64,000 bases of DNA from positions 121,157 to 185,156 of the forward strand of contig NZ_LMSP01000012.1 of assembly GCF_001429545.1 (NCBI RefSeq). Reading direction: 5' to 3'. A model generated the notes under the pieces. It ran no database searches, was not told the origin of the DNA, and saw nothing but the letters and a program-made list of their open reading frames with translations. This document shows positions 24,999 to 32,414 of this stretch, piece after piece. The position numbers and the translations under genes were made by a program. How positions within the stretch are numbered: position 1 is the first letter of the stretch; each line of letters starts with the position of its first letter. This DNA comes from Paenibacillus sp. Soil787 (lineage in GTDB: Bacteria; Bacillota; Bacilli; Paenibacillales; NBRC-103111).

Positions 24999-26091
24999 CC
25001 CGACTCCCCTTCTTTTTCTTCCGAATGAGGGCTACGATCAGTAGAACCAATGGATAGAAGACTGTGATGACCAGTCCCCAACGACCAACAATTTGAATAA
25101 TGCCATACATCTGAAGCAGGTTTTGGGGAAACATGGCTATGACATAGATGAAAGGAATGAGAAAAAATGAAAACAGCTTGTGATCGCGCAAATGTAACAG
25201 CTGGCTGAGAAAGTGAATGGCCAAGTAATAGGTCGACAACAATGTCGTAAATACAGCTGTGACCCAAACGGCAAGAAAGGCGCCATCCAATCTCTCCAGG
25301 ATGTTGGCGGGCAGTGAAGTGGTTTTGGCTAATTCCAAGGTAGGCCAAACTAAATTTTTGATTTCCTCAGCTCCAAATACGCCGACTGTAGCAACTACAA
25401 TGAGTAAATAGAGTCCCCCCGAAATCAACATGCCGACTACGCTTGCCAACATCGCCCTATCCGGTTTACGCATCGCGGGAATTACGAGGGTCATGATGAA
25501 AGATCCTTGAAACAGGGCAGCCATGGTAAGAATTCCTTTAGACATGCTACTATGTTCATCCCCCCATACGGGCAATAAATAGACCAATTGTGCATTTTTT
25601 AGCGATAGAACGACGATCAATACAAGTGGGAATACAATAAGCGGGAAATAAAAATGATGGAAATAAGTAAAGGTAGTCATATCTGCACGCGAGGAAACCG
25701 CCGCTAATAACAGCATCACAATAACCGTTACTTCCAGCGGCGTTTTCGTTAAAACGGAAGTCACGACGACTTCACCGAATTCACGCGAAGCCAGAGCTGT
25801 GAGGACGGAAAAGAAAACAATAATTAAGACGCTGAATACCCGAGCCGTCCATTTACCGATCAGAACTTCACTGTATTCAATAATCGTTTGAGTTGGAAAG
25901 CGCATGCCGAGTACGGTAACAAGCCAAAGCCCCAGAGAGCCGATTAAGATACCTATAAAGGTTACAAGCGGCGCCCCTGAATCGGCAGCTCTAACAGCGA
26001 AAAGCGAGAGTGCTAAAACACCGACCCCAATTATCGTGCTAATTAGAATTATCGCTGCTTGAATCATCGTTACTTGACGAGGATACTCCAT
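24970..26091 (-). CDS. GerAB/ArcD-family germinant receptor permease subunit
   Basis: A 373-residue membrane protein with about ten membrane segments, beginning ITMIQAAII-like (VTMIQAAIILISTIIGVGVLALSL). This is the APC-superfamily B subunit that binds germinants such as amino acids. AAGGAGGG lies about 9 nt before the ATG. The gene overlaps the upstream gerA homologue by 53 nt and the downstream gerC homologue by 29 nt, giving a tightly coupled operon. Expression in the forespore by sigma-G is expected from family knowledge. Confidence 0.93.
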   Translation of the reverse strand: MEYPRQVTMIQAAIILISTIIGVGVLALSLFAVRAADSGAPLVTFIGILIGSLGLWLVTVLGMRFPTQTIIEYSEVLIGKWTARVFSVLIIVFFSVLTALASREFGEVVVTSVLTKTPLEVTVIVMLLLAAVSSRADMTTFTYFHHFYFPLIVFPLVLIVVLSLKNAQLVYLLPVWGDEHSSMSKGILTMAALFQGSFIMTLVIPAMRKPDRAMLASVVGMLISGGLYLLIVVATVGVFGAEEIKNLVWPTLELAKTTSLPANILERLDGAFLAVWVTAVFTTLLSTYYLAIHFLSQLLHLRDHKLFSFFLIPFIYVIAMFPQNLLQMYGIIQIVGRWGLVITVFYPLVLLIVALIRKKKKGSRGDQGVAKMD

Positions 26092-27817
26092 CTTTAATGT
26101 CCCTCCTTGTATTCCCTACTTTCAATGGATCTAAAGTATTGCTTGGCGGATGCTTCATTTCTTTCGTTTTCATTCCCAGACGGGTATCATTCGGCGTATG
26201 AAGGAGTGCCGGTCTCTTTGGCATAGACCAGAGCGGCAGCCTTGCTATAGTATCTTTCATCCCTTGGAAATTCCCTGGGACAATCGGACTCAAGTAAGGC
26301 ACCCCGAACGATTTTAAGGAGAGCATATGGTTGGCAATCAGGATAAGCCCGATCATCACGCCGTACAAGCCAAACATGCCAGCCAAAATCACAAGCGGAA
26401 AGCGCAGCATCCTTAACGCCAGCGCCGCGTTGTACGCCGGTGTTGCAAATGAACCGATCGTTGTTAAAGCGATGATGACAACCGTGATTGGACTGATGAA
26501 GCCAGCAGCAACCGCAGCCTGTCCAACGACTAGCACTCCGACAATCGATAGCGCTCCCCCAACCTGCTGCGGCAGACGCAGTGTCGCTTCCCTAAGCACC
26601 TCCATGGATATCTCCATAATCAGAACTTCAATAAGAGATGGAAAAGGTACTCCGGATCTCCCTCCCGAAACGGCCACAGCAAACTCTGTTGGGATGAGCT
26701 CCGGATTAAAAGAAATCAAGGCTACATATAACGAGGGGAATATCAAGGAGAAAACAAGGGCTACGAGTCGTGCTAGACGAATAAAGCTGACCAGTAGAAA
26801 TCGTTCCGAGTAATCTTCGACCGTCTGGTAAAACTGACTGAACACAGTCGGCAATATGAGAGCAAAGGGGGAACCGTCGACCAACAGGATAACCCTGCCC
26901 TCCAGTAGATTAGCAACAGCCTTATCCGGGCGTTCCGTATTTTGAATCTGCGGGAACGGGGATAAATGGTTATCTTCGATAAATTGTTCCAAATATCCAA
27001 CATCAAGAATGCCATCAACATCAATCAACGCTAATCGTCTGAACACCTCTTCAACAAGTTGGGGATTGACAATCCCATCCAGGTAACAGATTGCTACTTT
27101 TGATTTGGTTACACGCCCAATTTTAATCGTTTTGACCTTTAAATCCGGTGTCGGGAGGCGATAGCGAAGCAGCGAAAGGTTCGTGCCTAACATTTCGATG
27201 AATCCTTCACGTGCTCCGCGGATGACCTGCTCTGTTTCAGGTTGAGTGATTGAGCGCTTGTCCACATTTCGTGTACTGAATAGCAGCGCTTCCTCCAACC
27301 CATCCACTGCGAGAACCGTTTCTCCTTGCACAACGGCTTGAATCAACTCAGATAACTGTCCTTCTGTTCTCCCTTCACAGGCATACAGCGTATCACCAAA
27401 TAATACATCCTTTAAGGGGCGGCTATTCTTCGCTCTCCCTTGTTTATTAGCCGACGATAACATCAGCGGTTTTAAAATGTGCTCATTCAAATATTGCTTC
27501 TCAATTAAGTCTGAGAAATACAAAAGCACAGCCGGGTACTGATCAAATATACGAAACCGGTGCATAACAAAATCGTCATTATCACCAAGTATCTTGTCCA
27601 TGAATGAAATCGTCTCTTCGAGAAGTGGCGTAATTTTCCCTTCTTCATTTTCTTCCAAAACCTGATGGGCAGGCGGCTCCGTCGGCGGGATCATGCGAGG
27701 TTGCTGGCTTTGAGATACTTTAATAGACCTCCGTTTATACCATTGCCACATAGCCACGTTATCACCGCCTCCTGAAAACAGTCCCCAGATGTTGTATTCT
27801 TCCTGTTTCCCATTCAT
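26039..27817 (-). CDS. GerAA-type germinant receptor subunit
   Basis: An A subunit of about 592 residues with a large N-terminal cytosolic domain (FMDKILGDNDDFVMHRF, YACEGRTEGQLSELIQ, VDGLEEALLFSTRNVDKRSITQPE) and five to six membrane segments in residues 370-530 (RSGVPFPSLIEVLIMEISMEV). The C-terminal tail is Ser/Asp/Asn-rich (SSSSNDDSSSD). The frame is open to 27859. The ATG at 27817 has GGAG 6 nt upstream and is preferred. First gene of the operon. A subunits form oligomeric ion channels in current models. Confidence 0.92.
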   Translation of the reverse strand: MNGKQEEYNIWGLFSGGGDNVAMWQWYKRRSIKVSQSQQPRMIPPTEPPAHQVLEENEEGKITPLLEETISFMDKILGDNDDFVMHRFRIFDQYPAVLLYFSDLIEKQYLNEHILKPLMLSSANKQGRAKNSRPLKDVLFGDTLYACEGRTEGQLSELIQAVVQGETVLAVDGLEEALLFSTRNVDKRSITQPETEQVIRGAREGFIEMLGTNLSLLRYRLPTPDLKVKTIKIGRVTKSKVAICYLDGIVNPQLVEEVFRRLALIDVDGILDVGYLEQFIEDNHLSPFPQIQNTERPDKAVANLLEGRVILLVDGSPFALILPTVFSQFYQTVEDYSERFLLVSFIRLARLVALVFSLIFPSLYVALISFNPELIPTEFAVAVSGGRSGVPFPSLIEVLIMEISMEVLREATLRLPQQVGGALSIVGVLVVGQAAVAAGFISPITVVIIALTTIGSFATPAYNAALALRMLRFPLVILAGMFGLYGVMIGLILIANHMLSLKSFGVPYLSPIVPGNFQGMKDTIARLPLWSMPKRPALLHTPNDTRLGMKTKEMKHPPSNTLDPLKVGNTRRDIKDGVSSSSNDDSSSDNSN

Positions 27818-27896
27818 TTCCTTCTCCGTATTTTTATCCATTTTCCCGATAATATACATGGAAATAGGTAATCAATCTTGAAGTAGCTGCCCTACC

Positions 27897-28083
27897 GCAA
27901 TTCCAAAGAGGAAGTTTCCACAGATACATCGAATAATTTTACTATTCAACGAAAAGCCAAGGTACAGGATTAGGACTCACCTATTCGTATCAATTAATCC
28001 GTTCGATGAACGGTGTTGTCAATGTTCCGAGTACAATAGGAAAAGGAACAGAATTCGTTATCTCGTTGCCTTTAATTAACTGA
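27897..28083 (+). pseudogene. C-terminal fragment of a sensor histidine kinase
   Basis: The plus strand encodes AIPKRKFPQIHR...LLFNEK and, after a frameshift near 27956, QGTGLGLTYSYQLIRSMNGV with a following VNVPSTIGKGTEFVISLPLIN and stop. These are the G1-F-G2 boxes and C-terminus of an HATPase domain. The rest of the kinase is missing because the gerA homologue starts next to it. The fragment cannot work and marks a deletion or insertion boundary. Confidence 0.7.
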
Positions 28084-28269
28084 CAATTGATGACAAGCTG
28101 AGCGGTAATTTAATGAAAGTACGTCGTTTCCGCGCTCGCCAAAAAGCAGCTGCCGACTTGCCCAAACATGAGCATTAACGACAACTGCCTCTTTTGTGAG
28201 GAAGTTCAATAATTGGTGTAAGAAACGGCTTACTGGATCATCATGTTCTCGCCCTGTCTTATACGTTTT

Positions 28270-28303
28270 AGAAGCCTTAACCGGTTAACGGTCAAGGCTT
28301 CTT
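28270..28303 (+). terminator. hairpin at the 3' end of the 54-aa gene
   Basis: AGAAGCCTT-ACC pairs with GGT-AAGGCTTCT around a short loop. The T-rich tail is on the plus strand (TGTTATTTTT), but the hairpin lies directly after the minus-strand 54-aa gene, so it may serve both. Confidence 0.6.
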
Positions 28304-28304
28304 G

Positions 28305-28469
28305 TTATTTTTGCCCGGAATCAAAAGGGTCGTCCTTTATTTGGACCTCCCCCTCTGCAAGCTGGTGTATACCGTCGCTCGTCCCCGCTGCATACACATC
28401 CGAAATTTGTTCATGCGTTAGTGAACTGCCTTCTAATTTATTGTCATAAGAATCCTTATCCTTTTTCAC
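28305..28469 (-). CDS. small protein, DUF4025/YozQ-like (54 aa)
   Basis: GTG start at 28469 follows GGAGGTG at 6 nt; an ATG just before it leads to an immediate stop. The 54-residue product begins MKKDKDSYDNKLEGSSLTHE and contains EQISDVYAAGTSDG, resembling the EQVSDxYxEGTxDG core of YozQ-like DUF4025 proteins. It is hydrophilic and acidic with no signal. It is not part of a clear operon. Function unknown; such small proteins are often sporulation-related in Bacillales, which is inference only. Confidence 0.6.
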   Translation of the reverse strand: MKKDKDSYDNKLEGSSLTHEQISDVYAAGTSDGIHQLAEGEVQIKDDPFDSGQK

Positions 28470-28560
28470 CGCATTCACCTCCATTTTCCTTCTATATCCG
28501 ATATAGTTTGTACGTTCAGACTGAATCTATTCAATGAACCATGTTTGAGGAGGCTATTCA

Positions 28561-29523
28561 TTATAAGCTCAGTAATTTAGCGACGAATTTAGAATTAAAT
28601 ACTTCGGAGAGCTCGTCCATTACAGTTAAATACACTAGCCCATTGCCTTCAAGTTTCGCAGAATTCCCTAAAGGTACGGTTCTTTTTATTAATTGAGCAT
28701 ACAGCTCACGCTCTGTGAGATTTCGCTCGAAGCTTGCATTCACAAGTACTTTTATTAACGCCATAGCTCCGGCGACATGTGGAGTTGCCATAGAAGTTCC
28801 GCTTAATGTCGCATAGGTTCCGTTTAAATAAGTTGATAAAATTTTCTCTCCAGGGCCAACTAGATCGACTTCATTGTTCGAATTCGAAAAATTAGACGAG
28901 TGTCTCTCCAAGTCAATCGCACCTACGCTTATGACTTCGTTATAACAACCTGGATAGTCAAACTCATCTGTCGAATCAACACCATCGCCTTCATTACCTG
29001 CCGCACAAATCACAAGAATATTGGCAGCTACGGCTTTCTGAATTGCTTCGTGTAACGCAGGTAGATTTTCTGGACCGCCAAGGGACATGGAGATAATATC
29101 CGCTTTTTGTTCGACCGCATAGTTAATGCCATTAATGATCCATTCATATTGACCAGACCCATGTTTATCAAGGACCTTAATTATAAGCAAATTAGCCTCA
29201 GGAGCTACACCGACAACACCATTATTGTTTTTGGTCGCAGCGATTGTCCCTGCAACATGCGTGCCATGACCATTGTAATCCTTGTATACATCCGTCTTAC
29301 CGCCATCATCATTTGTAAAATTAATTCCGCCTATAATTCGTTCTTTTAAGTCAGGGTGAGTGAGATCACAACCGGTATCCAGTATGGCAACCGTTATCCC
29401 CTTCCCTTTGGTTTGATCCCAGATTTTTGGCGCTTGAATCATTTCCACTCCTGTTGGAATTTCATTGACCTGTTCAATCTTCTCAAGAACTTTAAACGGA
29501 ATCACTTTTACTTGTCGCTCCAT
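28561..29523 (-). CDS. intracellular subtilisin-type serine protease
   Basis: A 320-residue S8 protease without signal peptide, as in the IspA group. Catalytic residues are D49 (AILDTGCD), H86 (GHGTHVAG) and S244 (SGTSMATPHVAG), with oxyanion N177 (AAGNEGD). The short N-terminal propeptide (VIPFKV...NEIPTGVEMIQAP) is the family inhibitor segment removed on activation. It probably degrades bulk protein in the cytosol in stationary phase or sporulation. The start has an excellent AGGAGGG site. Confidence 0.93.
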   Translation of the reverse strand: MERQVKVIPFKVLEKIEQVNEIPTGVEMIQAPKIWDQTKGKGITVAILDTGCDLTHPDLKERIIGGINFTNDDGGKTDVYKDYNGHGTHVAGTIAATKNNNGVVGVAPEANLLIIKVLDKHGSGQYEWIINGINYAVEQKADIISMSLGGPENLPALHEAIQKAVAANILVICAAGNEGDGVDSTDEFDYPGCYNEVISVGAIDLERHSSNFSNSNNEVDLVGPGEKILSTYLNGTYATLSGTSMATPHVAGAMALIKVLVNASFERNLTERELYAQLIKRTVPLGNSAKLEGNGLVYLTVMDELSEVFNSKFVAKLLSL

Positions 29524-29581
29524 TTTTATTCCCTCCTAATTAGGATAAAATATTAAAGCTTGATTCATTCAAAATTTGATG

Positions 29582-29611
29582 TTGATCGACGGGTTATCTC
29601 TATGCTATTAT
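29582..29611 (+). promoter_or_regulatory. candidate promoter of an antisense RNA to the toxin mRNA
   Basis: TTGATC and TATTAT are separated by 18 nt on the plus strand, giving a start near 29618. RNA from here would run against the 3' part of the toxin transcript and end at 29686 or 29770. The promoter call is by eye only. Confidence 0.35.
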
Positions 29612-29648
29612 TTGGGAGAACATTTTTACCTTATCGTTGTATTTTGCT

Positions 29649-29686
29649 AAAAAAAACAAGAGTGCTACCAACACTCCTGTTTTTTA
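29649..29686. terminator. bidirectional terminator at the end of the toxin transcript
   Basis: AACAGGAGTG and CACTC-TTGTT form a stem around a 7-nt loop, with eight T on the minus strand and six on the plus strand. It would end the toxin mRNA and could end an antisense RNA. Confidence 0.85.
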
Positions 29687-29731
29687 GATACATTGGCTTT
29701 TGGGACCTCCTGGGGCTAATGGTTCATACAC

Positions 29732-29770
29732 ACCTACCTGATCGTTTAGCGGCGAAGGGGTAGGTTTTTT
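29732..29770 (+). terminator. plus-strand hairpin ending at the toxin stop codon
   Basis: ACCTACC pairs with GGTAGGT around a 20-nt loop and is followed by TTTTTT on the plus strand. It overlaps the toxin stop codon, as convergent antisense terminators do in type I toxin loci. Confidence 0.55.
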
Positions 29771-29867
29771 AGTGTATTCTAACAATGATTAACGCTATAA
29801 AAGTTAACAATGCCAAGAGGAAACTCCCAAATTGAAGAATCAACTTTATCATTTCATCTGGTTTCAC
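29769..29867 (-). CDS. holin-like type I toxin peptide (32 aa)
   Basis: The peptide starts MKPDEMIKLILQFGSFLLAL and ends with a hydrophobic helix and RIH. It matches the putative holin-like toxin family (TxpA/BsrG-related): charged start, FGSF, then LALLTFIALIIV. Such peptides insert in the membrane and inhibit growth, and are kept silent by an antisense RNA. The GTG start has GGAGGAGGG. The leader carries ACTCCTT near 29937, which can pair with that site. A c-di-GMP-I riboswitch lies 90 nt upstream on the same strand. Confidence 0.8.
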   Translation of the reverse strand: MKPDEMIKLILQFGSFLLALLTFIALIIVRIH

Positions 29868-29957
29868 CTTTACCCTCCTCCTTCCTGACGAAAGGGAGAT
29901 CCGGGTGGCCTAGTATCTAACAATAGTGTCTACAAGGAGTCATTTTGGACAGAAAAA

Positions 29958-30055
29958 GCCTACCCTCATGTGCTAGCTGGCTGGCATAGTTTCCCTTAGC
30001 CCCTTTAGCTTTGCGTCACCGCCTTTAAACGGTTTTGCCAATAACGTGGGTAGAC
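29958..30055 (-). ncRNA. cyclic di-GMP-I (GEMM-I) riboswitch
   Basis: Minus-strand RNA contains the GEMM-I core: GGCAAAACC, a TAAA-capped stem (ACCGTT/GGCGGT), GACGCAAAGCTA, a receptor-like GGGGCTAAG and ATGCCAGCCAGCTAGC. Closing stem P1 is GTCTACCC (30048-30055) with GGGTAGGC (29958-29965), directly followed by UUUUU. The ligand-bound P1 could therefore act as a terminator. The first gene downstream is the 32-aa holin-like toxin. The aptamer call is strong, and the switching direction is inferred. Confidence 0.85.
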
Positions 30056-30074
30056 TTCTATATACTGTAAATCT

Positions 30075-30080
30075 ATTATA
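30075..30080 (-). promoter_or_regulatory. -10 element of the riboswitch transcript
   Basis: TATAAT on the minus strand about 20 nt before the P1 stem. A plausible but weak -35 (ATTCTT) lies 17 nt upstream. The 300-nt gap 29868-30219 holds only this promoter and the riboswitch. Confidence 0.5.
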
Positions 30081-30219
30081 TGCCTATTTATTATATAAGA
30101 ATATAGGGAGTAAGTCACATTCTAGATTGTAAATGCATACAACAAATTTGTCGAACTTAATCAAGAAATACACCGAATCATAGAAAATCATCTTCCGACT
30201 AGTTCAAAAGCAATGTAAG

Positions 30220-31413
30220 CTAAATTTCCGCCCTTAAGTTCTCGTTAACCTGCCCGATTGTGAACTCATAGAAAGCAAAGGCTTCCTCCCAAGTCTGGAA
30301 TCCCGCCTGTGCGATGATATCGCTGCCTCCGCCTTTTCCATTGTATGTTCCTACATATTCTTTGAAGAAGGCACCGCAAGAAAGGGAAGTATTACTGTTG
30401 TTAGCAAGAATAACTTTGTTCTCAACAACAGTAGCGAGCAGTACTGGTGTATTACTTTCCGAAGCCAGCTTCACCGCCAGACTTTGCAAATCTTTAAGCG
30501 TCTTATCCTCAAACACACTTGCTATCAATTTGCCATCACTGCTTGATAACAGCTCCTGTGCTGCATAAGCGTTGTTTCTTTCTTTGAGAGCAACAATTTC
30601 AACCTGAAGCTGCTTTTGTTCATTTTCCCATTTCTCAATTCGATCGATAATCTCGTCTTTACCCGTGTTGAATTTGGATGACAAGGTACCCAAAATCCGC
30701 TGGTTTTCATTAAACTCCTTCAGGGCGCGGTATCCGCATAAGAAGTAAATCCGAGTGTTTCCCTTTTGCTTTTCGGCTTTCAACAGCTTAATCATACCAA
30801 TTTCGCCCGTTGATGAAACATGTGTCCCTCCGCAAGCATTGTGTTCTAAGCCTTTTATCTCGACAATTCGAATATGATCTGTCACTTTGGGCTGTTTAAC
30901 TAGCTTCAAATGAGCTACTTCCTCTTGGGTAATAAAATAACTAACAATGCTGCTGTTTAGGTAAATTTGCTTGTTCGCTTCATTCTCAATGGAAACAAGC
31001 TGGTTTAGCGTCAGTTCCGGCAACTGCACGTCAATGGTGGCATAATCGGTACCCAAATGAAAGCTTACCGTTATGGCCTGATAGAGGTCGCGGCATACCG
31101 CTGAGAGCAAATGCTGGCCGCTGTGCTGCTGCATATGGTCGAATCTTCTATTCCAATCGATCTGGCAAGCCACTTTACTTTCATTGGGTAGTCGTGTCAG
31201 CTTATGCAGCACTTCATCCTCTTCACTGATCACATCAAGCACAGGAATCCCGTTGATATACCCAACATCGCAGGGCTGTCCGCCCCCATGAGGATAAAAA
31301 GCCGTCTCCTTCAGGATGACATAATACCCATCTTCTCTTTCAAGCATTTGGTGTATGTCTGTTTGCCATTCGGTTACATAAGCGGAATTGTAATATAGTT
31401 TTTTGGATGACAT
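30220..31413 (-). CDS. AlaX-type alanyl-tRNA editing protein with DHHA1 domain
   Basis: A 397-residue trans-editing hydrolase that removes Ser or Gly from mischarged tRNA-Ala. Zinc ligands are HSGQH (near residue 86) and CGGTH (near 192). The GGGQP loop (FYPHGGGQPCD) near residue 38 is the AlaRS editing-fold entry. The C-terminal DHHA1 domain (GAFFKEYVGTYNGKGGGSDIIAQAG) binds tRNA. The ATG at 31413 has an AAGGAAA site. The longer frame to 31461 would overlap the methyltransferase gene. Confidence 0.9.
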   Translation of the reverse strand: MSSKKLYYNSAYVTEWQTDIHQMLEREDGYYVILKETAFYPHGGGQPCDVGYINGIPVLDVISEEDEVLHKLTRLPNESKVACQIDWNRRFDHMQQHSGQHLLSAVCRDLYQAITVSFHLGTDYATIDVQLPELTLNQLVSIENEANKQIYLNSSIVSYFITQEEVAHLKLVKQPKVTDHIRIVEIKGLEHNACGGTHVSSTGEIGMIKLLKAEKQKGNTRIYFLCGYRALKEFNENQRILGTLSSKFNTGKDEIIDRIEKWENEQKQLQVEIVALKERNNAYAAQELLSSSDGKLIASVFEDKTLKDLQSLAVKLASESNTPVLLATVVENKVILANNSNTSLSCGAFFKEYVGTYNGKGGGSDIIAQAGFQTWEEAFAFYEFTIGQVNENLRAEI

Positions 31414-31445
31414 GTCGATTTCCTTTCTGCTTGCTAGCCATTCTA

Positions 31446-32201
31446 TTATACCTCTCCCCAATATACCTCAGTTTCATAGTCGAAAAACACATTTCCATCC
31501 TGCTCATGCCGTTCGAATATTTGCTGCAGTTCCGTCATCATCGGCGCAAAATTGGGGTGCTCGGGTACGGGAATGTAGGAAGATGACATTAACCTACCTT
31601 TCAATCCTTCCAAATCAAAAACCTGTGTTATCGTGAATCGTTCTACCTGCATACTATCGTTCTTGAAAAAAGACGCCAGCGTTTCTTGCGAAATATTTTT
31701 ATGAGTTACTTTTTCATAATCGGTTCCAAATGTACGGAGCAGTAAGTCGTACTCTTCTCTGAAGGCATTGCCATGTTCCAGACGCGAGTTCCAGATCAAC
31801 AGCACCTTCCCGCCAGGCTTCAGAATCCGATGGAATTCGGCATGTGCGGCCATGCGATCAAACCAGTGAAACGCTTGGGCACATACGATAAAGTCGACGG
31901 ACTCATTCGGTAGACCCGTTGCTTCAGCAGACCCCGGCACGGCACGAAAATTTGCATCTTCGCTTAACATTTGCTCAGCGGCTTCCCGCATCGCTTGATT
32001 CGGTTCAACGGCGATGACTTGGCTTCTTCTTTGTAAGAGCAGCTTTGAAAAAATACCTGTCCCTGCGCCAATGTCCGCAACTACTGCATTTGCGTGCAGA
32101 CCAACGACGTCATACAAATAATCAATAGCCTCTTTCGGATAAGTCGGTCGGAATTTCACATAGGTATCAACGCGATTTGAAAAACGGTCTTTATTATTCA
32201 T
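31446..32201 (-). CDS. class I SAM-dependent methyltransferase
   Basis: A 251-residue Rossmann methyltransferase. Motif I is VVADIGAGTGIFSKLLL, the acidic loop VIAVEPNQAM follows and motif IV is VDFIVCAQAFHWFD. Start region NNKDRFSNRVDTYVKFRPTYP is common in YcgJ-like small-molecule methyltransferases of Firmicutes. The ATG at 32201 has GGGAGAGG upstream; the longer frame is rejected. Overlapping palindromes about 90 nt upstream suggest repressor control. The substrate is unknown. Confidence 0.85.
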   Translation of the reverse strand: MNNKDRFSNRVDTYVKFRPTYPKEAIDYLYDVVGLHANAVVADIGAGTGIFSKLLLQRRSQVIAVEPNQAMREAAEQMLSEDANFRAVPGSAEATGLPNESVDFIVCAQAFHWFDRMAAHAEFHRILKPGGKVLLIWNSRLEHGNAFREEYDLLLRTFGTDYEKVTHKNISQETLASFFKNDSMQVERFTITQVFDLEGLKGRLMSSSYIPVPEHPNFAPMMTELQQIFERHEQDGNVFFDYETEVYWGEV

Positions 32202-32282
32202 CTCATACCTCTCCCATCTGATTATATATCCTTCTACAAACAAAGCGGCCACCTGTTGTTGAGTTAAGCAAGAATACATTCC

Positions 32283-32308
32283 GTTTCACTTAGTGAAACA
32301 GTGTTTCA
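32283..32308. promoter_or_regulatory. overlapping palindromic operator before the methyltransferase
   Basis: GTTTCAC-TTA-GTGAAAC (32283-32299) overlaps TGAAAC-AGT-GTTTCA (32294-32308). Both palindromes are perfect and share one half-site. This looks like a tandem site for a dimeric repressor of TetR or MarR type. Confidence 0.5.
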
Positions 32309-32376
32309 TAATATTCATTTATATCATATTCAATTATTTGACAAAAGTCCATAACAAATACGTCGCTTTACAACAC

Positions 32377-32403
32377 AAAAAACGACCGCTAAACTCGCGG
32401 CCA
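32377..32403 (-). terminator. Rho-independent terminator of the importer-PLP operon
   Basis: On the minus strand GGCCGC pairs with GCGGTC, followed by TTTTTT. It lies just after the GntR-LacI regulator stop codon. Confidence 0.7.
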
Positions 32404-32414
32404 TTCAAGTTTTT

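Noticed and set aside
28090..28260. GC-variable stretch before the 54-aa gene as a possible gene or terminator
   Set aside because: Neither strand gives a frame with a ribosome site, and the partial inverted matches do not form a good stem.
29560..29763. 67-codon plus-strand frame over the toxin 3' region
   Set aside because: No ribosome site or recognisable protein; the hairpins and possible antisense RNA explain the region better.
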